This document shows, piece by piece, positions 52,085 through 63,306 of a stretch of DNA of 64,000 nt. The translations under genes and the position numbers were made by a program. The number at the start of each line of letters is the position of its first letter. Within the stretch, counting starts at the first letter, position 1. Origin of the DNA: Monarcha castaneiventris obscurior. Lineage: Eukaryota > Chordata > Aves > Passeriformes > Monarchidae. The stretch lies in assembly GCA_026261815.1 (NCBI GenBank), contig JAMPIT010000566.1:31707001-31771000 (forward strand), given 5' to 3'. A model generated the notes under the pieces. It had not been told where the DNA came from. It did not search any database and was given only the letters and a program-made list of their open reading frames with translations.

Positions 52085-52095
52085 GTGAGTCGTGG

Positions 52096-53689
52096 CCGTG
52101 ATCCCGAGTTTCTGCGCCACTGGGAAGTGCCTCTAAGAGGGTGTCTTTTCTTAAAGGAAGACAATATGTCTCCTCCCGTTTTTGGTGTAACCCGTGATCT
52201 GTGCGTCTGACTGAGGAAGGAGAGCATCATGTAAGGAGAGTAGGCTGCCTCTGTCGCCTGTGCACACTCCCTGGAATCAGCAATGCTGAATTTTATCCAG
52301 GAGATTTGCGTAGCTTTAAGTGAAGGCAAGCTGCCCCTTCCAGGAGGATGTAGAAACAACAGGGAATCCAGCCTGAACTTCACATCCCAAGCCATCAGCA
52401 AAAGCTAGTTTTCCTTCGCAGACATTTACTGTGGAGTCACAGAGAAACCCTGAACAATGAGCACCAAGATGCCGGGGAACACCCTTGTTCTTTGCAAATA
52501 AAGACGTCTCAAAAAGAGCCTGAGCTCACATTCTCGGTTCCAAATATTTAGCTCTTTCTTTGCAACTTGCAAAACATCCTCAGTGTCTGAAAGTAGGAGC
52601 TGCGTCGCCTCCCTACTGGGAAGAGCACTTGGGCTGAGCACTACATCCTGGTGCCACTTCGGCAGGAGACCTAGGGAGGCATGGAGCAACTCTTCCCAGC
52701 TGAGCAAACACAGGAACCTGTTGATAGGGGAAAATGAAAAAATCAGAAGGACAGCTTTTCCCATGCCCCTCCCTCACTTTACGCCTAGGCCGTGGTGAAG
52801 ATAAGTTACACACATACGTGCAGCTGTGAGCAGGAGCAGGGAAGACATTTCTGTGCACCAATGTATGACAAGGACACAAGTGAAACAGTCCTTAGATTAC
52901 ACCGACAATATTGCTCAGCTATGCAGTGCTGTGGATTCACCAAAACAATCTAGCAGTCTCAGTTTAAGCAGTATCCTCCTCTGTTTCGTCCCAGTCCAAT
53001 TCCCACTTACATAAGGAACAGCAATGCCCTAGAGCTATTTACTCATGTGTTTCTGGAGAGGAGGTGATTATTATTGCTGGTGGCTCTCAGAAGAAATGTA
53101 TGTGAGATAAGATCAAAGGAGAAAATGAAAAGGAACAATGGTCATTTGGAAACAGGCTGTTCTCTGAGGGTGATATTTTCAAGCAAGTGTTGACTTGTGG
53201 GGTCAGTGAGAAGCTGAGTGGGAAGAAGGTTGATACGAATAAAGTACACACAATGAGAGGCTTGACCGAAGTTGAAAAGTTTATGGGCTTCCTCATAAAA
53301 TTTCCACTGCTCCTTGTTACAGGCCACATTGGAAAGATCGTATGAGCGGCTTATCATGAAACAGTTCATAGCACTGTTTTCTCATCCCGATAGAAAGCAG
53401 AAGAATCCATGACTATTTTAAGCAAAGTTTTGAACCCAAAGGTGAAGTCTTAAAAGTAACATATTTGAGGACAATGAAAGAGGAAACATCATTGCAGAGT
53501 TGCATTACGAATGCAGAAAACAGTAATTGAAATACGAACAATGCACGGTTGTTAAAGCAGGCATTCCATGTGAATTCTTCATTTTCCCATTTTCCTTCTT
53601 GTGTTAATCTCACCTGCGTGGCCAGGGCCCACAGGGTGCCTCGCACACCTGTGATGACACGTTGCATCCATCCTCCTCTGTTCCTCCAG
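52096..53689. other. putative intron or intergenic sequence after the CpG island
   Basis: CpG density drops back to background by about 52200. No transposon is recognised. A 75-codon ATG frame on the minus strand (53369-53142) has no known relative. If the plus-strand transcription unit is real, this is its first intron. It ends with a plausible branch-point 'tgatgac' near 53652 and a strong pyrimidine tract. Confidence 0.4.
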
Positions 53690-53788
53690 GGCACAGCTCC
53701 GAAGGAGAGACTGCTGCCTGCTGCCAGGACAGAAGTGAAGGGGAATGCCTGCACAGATGGGCTCCAGTCTCAGCCATTATGTGCACAG
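53690..53788 (+). other. candidate internal exon, 99 nt
   Basis: The acceptor is a near-ideal pyrimidine tract 'tcctcctctgttcctccag' ending at 53689, with a branch-like 'tgatgac' about 35 nt upstream. The donor is 'cacag' followed by GTGAGG from 53789. The segment is 99 nt, an exact multiple of three. In the phase-0 frame it is fully open, starting GTAPKERLLPAARTEVKG and ending PLCAQ, with no Met. I do not recognise the peptide. The splice signals are the best in this part of the window, so an exon is plausible, but conservation and expression data are lacking. Confidence 0.35.
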
Positions 53789-54059
53789 GTGAGGGGCAGC
53801 TAGAAACTGTGTCTTAAAGCCCATCTCAGCTGTGATTTGCCTTTTGACCCATAGGCAGGTAGCTCATTCCCCTCTGAGCTCCAGGGGCTCTGCAAGGGCT
53901 CCAGAAGCGAGTAAAAGGATGCCATGGTCATTTGGGTTTGCATAAGGGTGCAAGTAGGGATTTAATGTTCATATAACCTTTATCAGCCTTCAACACTGCA
54001 GAAGAACCTGCCCAAAACCCTTTCAATAAATTGAACAGTAAATTCACAGAGCAAGATAT

Positions 54060-54150
54060 TTATGTTTCATTACTGGGTCTGCTGTATTGCCGTCTGACAT
54101 ACTTCAGCCTCTGTGCTTCAGTTTTCCCCAGAAAACTGCAGAACAATATT
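54060..54150 (+). repeat. MIR-like SINE tail remnant
   Basis: The string 'cctctgtgcttcagttttcc' (about 54108-54127) followed by 'agaaaactgcagaacaata' closely follows the MIR tail ('cctctgtgcctcagtttcc', then 'ctgtaaaatggggataata'). Upstream, 'ctgctgtattgccgtctgac' fits the MIR 'cttgctgtgtgacc' block. It lies in what would be the second intron of the plus-strand transcription candidate. An old, inactive element. Confidence 0.5.
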
Positions 54151-54732
54151 TCTGTTCATCCTTTTTTGCATATGGCATTTTTAAAATGCAGTTTTCAGGG
54201 ATCCAAGCTGTGGTCAGGATTCCAGTATGGCAGTATTCTTTTTTTGTTAAGTACCTGACATCATGCCTAGTGCACATTTTGGCTAGGTTGACATCTCCTT
54301 TCTTTTGTTTTGTGGTGGAATATTAGTTTCATCCATATGAAGCTTCAGGATATGATTGATCTAAATGTATATTTTTGTAGAGCATGTGCACTGCTGCAAT
54401 ATCCAGATGTTATGGGCAGTAATTAGGAATTAATTTGAATTATAGTAGAGTTTACTAAAGAAATTATTGAAGTGGTTTGTAATTAAAATAATATACTAAT
54501 TTAAAAGATACTTTTGCTTTTATTTTAAAGAAAAAAGTAATAGCAAACACCAAAATAATCAGCTTTGTTAGATCATCTTGGTTGTACTAAAACAGTAATT
54601 AAAAACCCAACTGTATTCTTTATATCACTAATAGGAATCTTCATATTAATCAGCTGCTCTTTTTTTGCCTGTTTTGCAATGCAAGCCACATAATCAGATT
54701 TTTGAAAACTGAAACTTAATTCTCTCTTTCAG

Positions 54733-54885
54733 TGGCAAAGATGGATGAAAGAAAAACAGATGGATCTTCTTGAACTGAAAAGTTTATTGAACACCAAACA
54801 CTTTTTCAGCAGATACACATTCATATTTCCTGGTTGAGAGGTAGAAGCAACCAAAAAACTTAATAAATAAGCCAGACACAGTTGT
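54733..54885 (+). other. candidate terminal exon with polyadenylation signal
   Basis: The acceptor 'aattctctctttcag' ends at 54732. The following frame in phase 0 reads 34 codons beginning WQRWMKEKQMDLLELKSLL and stops at the TGA at 54835-54837. An AATAAA hexamer at 54862-54867 is followed by GT-rich sequence ('gttgtttagtg', 'ctgttgattt'), as expected for cleavage near 54885. In-phase joining to the 99-nt exon candidate upstream is possible, since both junctions are phase 0. The peptide is not one I recognise. The 3' boundary is estimated. Confidence 0.33.
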
Positions 54886-55794
54886 TTAGTGAAGCTTCTG
54901 TTGATTTGAATAGGTTCTGTATGATACTGTTAGTCTATTAATATGTGAAGATTACATACCTTGAGCCACTGCTTAAAGATGTATCATGTTTCCAAAAGGC
55001 TGGTTTAAACATAAGCAAAAGCAAGGCAGTACAACAGGGACATTTGGAATCTATCTATATTTTGGGGGGATTTTTGAACCTTAGCTCTGTGACCAGGAGT
55101 ATGGATAGAGCCAGGTCCAAGCTGTTAAAGAGCAGCTTCATCCAGGGTATCATCAGATGGCCAGGCAGGCAGATAGGAGAAGGAGACTGCCAGTTAAGAA
55201 ACAGTCAAACCTGTTCTTTTCTTTTGTTTAGAAGTGTTAACACACTGTCTTAAGACAGTGGACAGTGTCTGTGCAACACACTACAAATGCATGCAAAATG
55301 CCTCTTCTGAATGGGTTTCTCCTTCTTCCAGGGAAGCACACACAGAAAGTAGGGGTCAGTACAAGCTCAGCTGGACTATCCATGACCAGTGGCTGTTGTA
55401 TGACTCTAGCATCTTATGCTCAAGGACATGGTAATGACCACTTTTTTTTTTTTTATAAAAGAAAACCTTTTGTATTAAATTAGATGCCTAATTCACTGGG
55501 GCATGTTTAATGTGACGGAATTTGCACCCAGTTGCAGCATGTGGAAGTTAACATTACAGGATTGAATGAGTTACAGTATGAGCTGAGACCTGCAGAGACA
55601 TGGAGGTGCCTGAGTGTCTCTGCTGCAAGTGAGAGCACTGTGGGCAGTGTAACTGGAGCTGGCTGGTGCTCAGCACACACAGCTCACAGCTAAGGCATCC
55701 ATTAAGATGCTTGTAAACAATATATTCTTCTTGCTCCTCTAATGATGGATGATTTCTTTTTCATTCTGCTAGACTAAGGTACTTATTGACCAAC
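54886..55794. other. gene-free unique sequence
   Basis: No recognised gene. A 102-codon plus frame at 54945-55253 has no known relative. A 13-T run near 55442-55454 is the only simple repeat. Confidence 0.6.
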
Positions 55795-55872
55795 CTCATC
55801 TAGTAGATGTCCGTGCTCATTGCAGACCTTTAAAGGTCCCTTCAAACCCAAACTATTCTGTAATTCTAAGAT
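55795..55872 (+). mobile_element. CR1 LINE 3'-terminal fragment
   Basis: A short relic that shows 'ctagtagatgtccgtgctca', then 'gacctttaaaggtcccttca', then 'aacccaaactattctgtaat' running into a decayed terminal repeat. These are the last approximately 80 nt of CR1. The 'ggcagggggttgg' part of the consensus has been lost, so the copy is either heavily 5'-truncated or eroded. Confidence 0.85.
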
Positions 55873-58800
55873 TTACCTTCTTGCACCACCTCCAGATTTG
55901 TGGGCATTGCAAAACCTGCATTAGAACTGCTGTAATTTGCAATACATTGGTAGTGTGCAACTCAATTTCTTCTATTTAGGATAGAGTGTGGACTGGAAGC
56001 CAAGGAGTGAGTAAAAGTACATTTCAAAACAAATAAATCCATAAATGTAAGTCAAGACAATTAATGCTAAGGCATAACCAATCCTATCTGACCAGTGAAT
56101 AAACTCACTAAGCAGCTAACAGAGAGGAAACTGGAATTCCTTAAAGCATACAAGAAGAAATCTATTGCATAGAGATTATGTCGGTTTTCTGCCTTTGGGT
56201 TTGCCTCACACTAGCTTCACATATGCTACTAAAGATTCTCTATTTCATTTACACATTTATATTCTATTCTTATATGAAGCAGTTAGCCTAGGAAAGTAAC
56301 CCAGGTGATAAATCTGGGCAGAGAAACCTTGACCTACACCTCAGTTTTCTTCCATAGGAATCCTAGTGTTTACTGCTCTGCTAATGCAGGAGCTGAGCTG
56401 GAAGAGGAGCTTTAAGCATGTGTATGAGATGATAGCAACCATTTGCCTTTGCTTGGGTCAGTCCACTCTTATCCCTTTACTTTAATAACTAGGTTTCCAG
56501 TGGGGCAGGATCTTTGCCAAGATAGATCTTGTCCTTATACTGATACTTTTGTTTTCTACATAGATACTCTTTTTCTTGGGTATTTCTTTTTAAGATGGCT
56601 TCAGATTTCAATCACTACAATATGAAAGTGTCTCAGATGATTTTTTTTTTTTTTGGCTTCTGTATGAAATGGGAAAATCTCTGTGGTTTGGTTTCTTTGT
56701 TTGCTTTGTTTTTAAATCCCAGTTGCATGGGGAGAGACCAGAAGCGCAGAGATTTTGTAGCTCTGATTCTCAAACACAGTGAGCTGCCCAACTCCTACAT
56801 GGCAGAAATTCTTCTGGGTGTTGGAGGGTCTGAGCATGACTTGGTTGGAATCACTCAGAAAGCACGTGGCTGACTGGGGAATCTGGACAAAGAATTGGCC
56901 TCCTGTGTCTCCAGTGAAAACAATCTTGGAGCACATGCACTGAGCAGCCCTCCAGCACCAAGAGACCAAGATTAGTGAGCAGAGGGCTTTGGAGAGGGTG
57001 CTACATCTCAGCCGAGGGCCTTTAATGAGTCTAACCTAATTCATACCTTACAGCATGAATTATTAGATTGTGCTGAGAGGAGGCAGTTCATTGGTAGAAA
57101 TTAAAATCCAAAACACAATTGCATTTTCAGGATTTGTGAGGCATAGAGAAAAGAAAGTGTGTTCATACCAAACATTTTTTAAGGCAAATATATTGGTGTC
57201 ATTACTCCCCATTTCTGACTCAGTGTCCACAGTGTATGTGTATGAAGCGATGAATTTTCCCTGACTGCACTTGCTGAAAGAATTTTGTTAATCTTCACTT
57301 TAAGCATAAGAGCACATGCTACAGTCTTTTACACATCCTGCTTTTCCTTTTAACCCACAAAATATTCCCTTTAAATTTTATCTCCAAAGACTACAGTATA
57401 AAAAAAAGTACTTAAATGGGACATACCTTTTGGACAATCTGACATTTTAATGGAGCAAAATCTTCACTGAAAATCTGCTGTAAAGCTAGTCCTGTTTTAT
57501 TTAGCAAAATAGACACAGCATTGAGTACCCATTTTTGGTTTTTTATTTGTAGCACAAATAGCTCAAAATGAAAATCTTTGAGCATTAGTGTGACAAGGGG
57601 GCAAAGTGCACCATCAGTCAACTGCTACCCATAGAAAACCTACAAAGAAGTTTATTTAAAAAGCAAACACCTTCCACTTACAGAAGCAAAGCCTGAATGA
57701 ACAATTGCAGTCTCAAAAATGCCTTAAACTGAAGGGTTTTGCATTTCTTAGGACTACTAAAATAGTGAATTCCCCCCAAAAAAGCTCATGCACTGAGACC
57801 ATTCTGCTATTAGGTGCCCAAGGCACAATCAGGACTGTCCTCTAGGTCACCAGCCCCACATCCTGGGTAGACAGTGTGCCATGCACTTAATGAAGGTCTT
57901 CTTTCATCCCCTGCAATCTTGTGTAAACTGTCACTTCTCCAGAGCTTTGCAAAGTGTGAATTCAAGCATGCAAACTCCTGACGATACAACAGGAACTTGT
58001 ACCAGCACAATCCAGCTACCACGTTAAGGTCAGGCCCGGAGTTCACTGTCATCTGTTGGAAACACCAGTCATCGGTAAACTCCCAAATAATGTGTTCATT
58101 CAGGGATACAATAAAAGAAAGTTCACTTGAGTGACAGGAGACACCAATATTTACATATATTCCAGTGCAATGAAGTACTGAAACACAGTAAAAGCCTTTG
58201 GAAATGAGATATGTGGGGGTCTTTTCTCCACCGCCTGAATTTGTGCTGAGGTCGGCAGCTCACAAATGAAGTCTGTAGCAGAAAGAAGAATAGAAGCCCT
58301 TATCTGCTGTGCTTTCCTGATATATAACTGCACTTCCCCTGTCCCTGGACATGAACACCCCACATCTGCCCACTCTTACCCCACACTCTGTGTAGGGAAA
58401 GTAGTTGTGCCACTTGTGCTAGTTAATTTTGCTATAGCTTGTATCAGTTGCATTTAGGATGGTAGCAACACCCTAACACAGTTCTCTATTACTGCTCCCC
58501 AAATCCTCATTTATGGTGAGGATTTATTTATTCTCTCCTTGGACTTGTTTACGCAAGAAGTAGTAATGATTCCACACTGCCAACCATCCATGACATTTGT
58601 GACACTTTAATGGCAATTTTAATTTCCTTTCATGCAAAGGAAGAGTTCTGGCAGCACAGCTCAGCAAGGGGGATCATCTTTTCTGCAAAAGAAACTGCCT
58701 CGGGAGGAAAATCCCCATTTTGTGAATATATTTGGGATTATTTTTCTCTACAAGAAATTCTCAAAATTTTCAATAAGTAGACTTAAGACAATCAATGATA

Positions 58801-59529
58801 AATTTAGGAATAGACACAAGCTTTGTGCTTGTGGTGTACAGCAAGGATATGAAAGTCAGTGATTAGTCCTGAAAAAGAGACCTTGGATGCTGTCTTTCCT
58901 CCATTCCTCCAAAAGTCTTTGCAGCCCTGTGTTTAGATCCTTCACATACAATACAGGAGAGTCATGTTCAACTCTTTGCTCTGATGTATATTAAAATTAT
59001 TTAAAGAGCTCCAACAGGGGCAGTAAAAGAAATCTGACACACTACTCCCTAACCTTTGTCGTCCCCCCATCTTCTCCCCCCTTCCTCTCCCCGCCAAGTC
59101 TTTGTGGTCAAAGTAACTTTTAATGCCCTTTGCAAACAGCATGAGAGCAAGTGGTGGATGTGGAACTCACACCCAGCAAATGTGCTGTTCACCACCTTGT
59201 GTGGCTGCAAGAGACTTGCTCCTACCTGGATATTCCAGCATGGAACAAAGAAACCCTTCCCGACTAAACTGGCCAAAAATATTGATGTGTTCCCATGAAA
59301 CACTTCTTTTGAGATATGAACCATTTTCAGTTTTCACAGGAGAAGCCCTGGGTCAGCTTTACCACCACCTCTTTGCACACCTGCTTCTGCATATAGCACA
59401 TCTAAAGGGAACCCATCTTACCCAGAATTCTCGTAGTTTCTGATTTTTGGGGTTTTTTTTTTCTGTTCCCGCTGTAATTTTCCCCTTATCCCAGATGAGG
59501 GCAGCTTGTCACTCCTCCCACCATCCACT
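55873..59529. other. gene-free unique sequence
   Basis: No supported gene. Short open frames on both strands (up to 92 codons, 56595-56873) resemble nothing known. A T run of about 15 lies at 56640-56655. The C/T-rich patch at 59060-59095 is simple sequence. Confidence 0.6.
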
Positions 59530-59935
59530 AGAAGAGCTTATCTCCTGGGACACTGACGCCCTTCAGCTTTTCAGTGTTGTTCCTGCAGGCGCAGCAGACA
59601 CTCGGCTGTCCCTGGTACGACGACACAAACTTGCCTGCACCCTGCACGGTGTTCATCCAGCAGATGTCAGAGTGGTTCGAGACCCAGCATGAGAAGCAGG
59701 GCCTGTGATCAGGGGACTTCTTCCAGTTTTTTAATAAAAGCTTTGTTCACCCTCTCTTCTTGACTTGGCAGTCCATAGAAGACTCCTACAACTGTCTCCT
59801 CTGTGACTTCCCTCCCGATCCCATAAACTGTTGACAGACTTACCATCTTTTCCATACCAATGCTCCATGCAGCTGAGCTGCCCTGCTGTGTACAGCACAA
59901 CCCATCAGAGCCCTGGAGTCACGGGGGATATTCCA
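59530..59935 (-). mobile_element. CR1 LINE internal fragment, ORF2 endonuclease region
   Basis: Read on the minus strand, translation gives motifs of the apurinic-type endonuclease domain at the N-terminal side of CR1 ORF2. 'VVGVFYGLPSQEERVNKAF' (about 59790-59730) corresponds to the family's VVGVxYRPPxQEExVxxAF segment. Further along the same strand, 'SNHSDICW' (about 59670) corresponds to the conserved GDFNHPDICW segment, in which the catalytic Asp-Phe of GDFN is lost. A stop codon follows near 59530. The protein is therefore inactive. Unlike the other CR1 copies here it lacks the 3' UTR and terminal repeat, so it is an internal piece left by deletion or by an old, fragmented insertion. The boundaries are approximate. 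Confidence 0.8.
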
Positions 59936-62900
59936 CAGCATCCTGGCAGGAGCACTGGCTGAAGAAGCAGCTTTGATGCACTGTTGCAACTGGGCAAATG
60001 GTTGACTGCCCAAAGGGTTTTCTTAGAGGTCTGCTCATTCTTAGCTCTGAGCCAGAGATGATCAGGCTGGTAACTGGTTTGATAAAGCCGTGCAGAGAGA
60101 TGGCACTTTTATGCTTCCCTCTACCTGCAGAGCAGCAATCAGCTGTTGGTAGGTCACTTTTTAGACAAGCAGCTCCTACAGCAGTTCAACAAATGGGAGG
60201 TGTTCTGATGAAGAGCAGACTAAATTTGCTCATTCTGTAGCTAGTGAAAATGTAACTTTTCTCAGTTGCTTTCAGGTTGTGAAGTAGCTTTTTAAAAGAG
60301 CATCTTAATCCACCGTTTGGCATTGCAAATTTCACACATGGACCATCTGCCTCTTGTTTACCCTCTTCTCTCTGGTCCTTCTCTTTCATTCTCACCTCAT
60401 ATTAAATTTCTGGCTGAAGATATGCTGAACAGTTGGTCTGAACAGCAGAGCCACCTGACATCTGTTTTCAGAAAACAAAGCTAATCAATTGACAACTCAA
60501 GGACCAGACCTTTTGGGTTTTTTACATACGCTTCTGAGCAGCTACTGACAGCACTTTTGCCAAAAAATCTGGACATAGTGCTCTGTAAGAGTAATGTCTC
60601 ATTAATCTGAGACAACTCTTCATGGCTCTATACTAAGCCCTCTTGAGCATTACAGCTATTATACTCTTACCAGTATTAAGGACTGTATACAAATCCTTCC
60701 TTCTTCATAGCCTGTAGAAAATAGCATTCTGCATCCCCCATTGGAAAACAAAGGACATTTTGTATTGCCAATGATACTGTGTCTGTAATCCCAGTGTGCA
60801 CACATACGTGGATTTACACCTTTCTGGTGTCTCTCAAAACAGGTACAAAGGCCTATGCTATGGAAAGCATGTCCTATATGCTATGGAAAAGAGGCCTTGG
60901 GAAAGTATTTCCTCATAGCAGCTTTAGAATACATCAGAAATTTCTATGTGATACAAGCAGCAATGTTCAGAGTTTCCTAATGAGGCATAGAATACATAGA
61001 AGAATAGGAGATTAGAACTTAAATTTAGTCCCAGGTCTGACTGCTCTGACAAATGACTGCCCGCCTGCACAGCAGGTACTTCAACTACAAAGCTGACAAA
61101 ACACTTGGCAAGACTCTTGGGGACTGAGTTATTTGGTAAGGCTCAAAGCCAACATGAGTGCCACTAGAGCTGGAGAGTTGCCTCCCTTTACCAAATTAAA
61201 TATGTATTGCCACCTACTGGCTATATTGCTATGTAATATAACATGTAATTATATGTTACATTATTAATTGGTGTAATATAATATAACAAACCGGTGATTT
61301 CAAGGGTATGAAATCAACCACCTGTGTTCTCTCCATATGAAAATTATATACACTAGTAGGAGAATAATTAAAAGTTTGTTTCCATCTTTTTTTAGATAAG
61401 AAATGATACTTAATAGTTTTTTCTCCTTTTACAAAATATATCAGTAAAAACAGTATTGTACATTTAGAGGTTCCATCATGTGGCCATATTTGGCTATGCT
61501 AGAGGGTATAGTATGACTATTAATAAATGTAATTAGTGTCCTGGTCTGCCTGTACCTGCCTCTTTTCTTAGACACACAATATATCTCAGGGAAGAGGACA
61601 TATTTTTAGTCTGTTTGACAAAAGCAGAAGAGATCCCAGTTGCTGGTTGGGGGTAGGTACTAGAAAATAATCAGATTTAAGCAAGGCTGTGATCACAGTC
61701 TAGCTGAAGAATGGTCATGCATCAGTAAATCTACTGTATAATTTCTGCTGTTAGCAATCAGTGAATAAAACTGCACTAAAAGTGCTGCTAATTATCCTAA
61801 TCTATGAAGCAGCAAAGCAGACTGGCTTCACATTCTGAAGAAAAAAATTAAATGAGCACAGTTAATCTGTAAAATAATATAGTGCTGCAACAGTGCTTTT
61901 TTCCAAGAAAATCCAAACAAGATCGAAGTCAGGGATTTTGGTAAATGATAAAGACAAGGTGCATTTGATTCTGTTCCAACCCAAGCTTTGCCAGTAAAAA
62001 CCCAAGAATTACACAGGATGAAGAAAATCACCTTCATTTACATTGGCTCTAAATTTATTCTGCCACCTTCCTTCAGCTGATTGATGCTGTATCATATGAA
62101 TATTATTCTTCCAATTCAGCCAGTAAAGGGCTTTTTCAAAGCTTTGATGCAAATTACATGGTTTAACTTAAAAAAAAAAAAAAAGTCAAATGTGGTTTGC
62201 CTAAATTTATATTGAAACAGGTCAGAGAGTGCTCACTGGACCTGCACCAAGTGAATGGATAGTCGGTAACCTTTGGCTGCTGAATGGAGGTGAGCAGTTG
62301 CAGAAAGGAGTTTCTTAGTGTAACCAGAATCACAAGAGGATGTTGTTCACACTTCCTAAATTATAGCCTATTACATAGTGTTGTAATTTTACCATTTAGC
62401 TTAGTCTGCAGTAAACTGAAATACCTCTACTCAAAGATGAGATTATCTTCAGAGAAGTTTCAGATACAGTAATTTAAGTCTGTTGACTTTATATGTTTAG
62501 CTGTTTTCCTTACATTTATAAATTGTTCCTGTGCAGGAATTGTTCCTCCTACATTTAACATATGGCTGTGTTTTCAGATTTTATTAGTGTCAAGCACAAC
62601 GCAATGAAGGAGGATTACATATTCAGCAGAAACCTGTATTAGATAACTACATAAATGCTCTCTTCAAAAATTGGCAGCAGCAGTAACCATTTCTAGTGGG
62701 ACACGTACCAATAAGCAGTCTCAAACAAACAGCTACTTGACTTTCATAAACAGAAAACTGCTCAGTCCTTTCCTCCAATTGTTAGGATTTACTTTGAGGA
62801 TTTCTATTGAAAACAGAAACTATATTCTTAAGTTAAGAGAGCTCTGAAGCCATTCTTCAGAAGACACTTGGAGAATGAGCGGTTGATGTCAGCTTATCTT

Positions 62901-63056
62901 AGAAAGCATCTGTGAAAACATCTATGAAGGATAAGCTATCATGGGTCCCTAAACAGGTGTTAGACCATCTCCTCTGAGAAGCTACAGTACACTGAAGTGC
63001 TATGCAAGTATGGAATTAGCGTAGCCTCACTGTTTGCCTCTTTGCCAAGTAACGTT
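59936..63056. other. gene-free unique sequence
   Basis: No gene or transposon recognised. An AT-rich patch at 61215-61290 and a 15-A run at 62170-62184 are simple sequence. A CTCF-like motif is listed separately. Open frames are all below about 80 codons. Confidence 0.6.
61207..61221 (-). promoter_or_regulatory. CTCF-like binding motif
   Basis: On the minus strand the sequence reads gccagtaggtggcaa, which fits the CTCF core consensus CCASYAGRKGGCR at every position. CTCF is the vertebrate insulator and loop-anchor zinc-finger protein. A single motif match is weak evidence by itself, since a match of this length is expected by chance from time to time. Confidence 0.35.
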
Positions 63057-63306
63057 AAGGTTCTGGAAAGAGTAGGGTTAGATAAGATATTAGAAAAATA
63101 TTCTTTACTGTGCAGGTGATGAGGCACTGGAACAGGTTGCTCAGAGAAGCTGTGGATGCCCCATCCATGGAAGTGTTCTAGACCAAGTTGGATGGTGTCC
63201 TGAGCAAAGTTATCTAGTAGAAGATGTCCCTGCCCATGGCAGGGGGTTGGAAATAGGTGATCTGTAAGGTCCCTTCCAACTCAAACTATTTTATGATTCT
63301 ATGATA
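63057..63306 (+). mobile_element. CR1 LINE 3'-end fragment
   Basis: A 5'-truncated CR1 with a well-preserved end. Blocks in order are 'ggttagataagatattag', 'gatgaggcactggaacaggt', 'gctgtggatgccccatccat', 'gatgtccctgcccatggcag', 'ggtcccttccaactcaaact' and the terminal 'atgattctatgat'. The last ORF2 residues are readable but broken, including a tag in place of the codon after the VF of the VDAPSMEVF stretch. It is the best-preserved CR1 tail in the window and so probably the youngest copy. Confidence 0.95.

Larger units (their letters stand above)
50940..52095. promoter_or_regulatory. CpG island, probable promoter
   Basis: CpG dinucleotides, rare elsewhere in the window, become frequent from about 50940, and G+C is very high between 51280 and 52090. 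Repeated GC-box-like strings such as 'ggggcggg' and 'cccgccc' occur, as expected for Sp1-family binding. Islands of this length in vertebrates usually mark promoters, often bidirectional ones. On the plus strand the island ends at a GTGAGT donor at 52085. On the minus strand a GTGAGT donor lies at 51243-51238. Open frames on both strands are long because GC-rich DNA lacks stop codons. The ATG-initiated ones are a 190-codon plus frame (51402-51974, A at -3) and a 93-codon minus frame (51505-51224, G at -3 and +4). Neither matches a family I know. The region may be a first exon of an unnamed gene, a lncRNA promoter, or both. Confidence 0.85.

Noticed and set aside
51326..52210. 294-codon plus-strand frame across the CpG island
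   Set aside because: It opens at GTG, with the first ATG near its very end, and the translation is proline- and arginine-rich low complexity. It is kept only as the frame of the exon candidate, not as a gene.
51463..52401. 310-codon minus-strand frame across the CpG island (first ATG at 52395)
   Set aside because: GC-rich DNA is depleted of stop codons. The translation is low-complexity G/R/P/A, and it is antisense to the better-supported splice signals.
53142..53369. 75-codon ATG frame on the minus strand
   Set aside because: It reads like a protein in composition, but I find no relative and no convincing splice or polyadenylation context. It is antisense to a putative intron.
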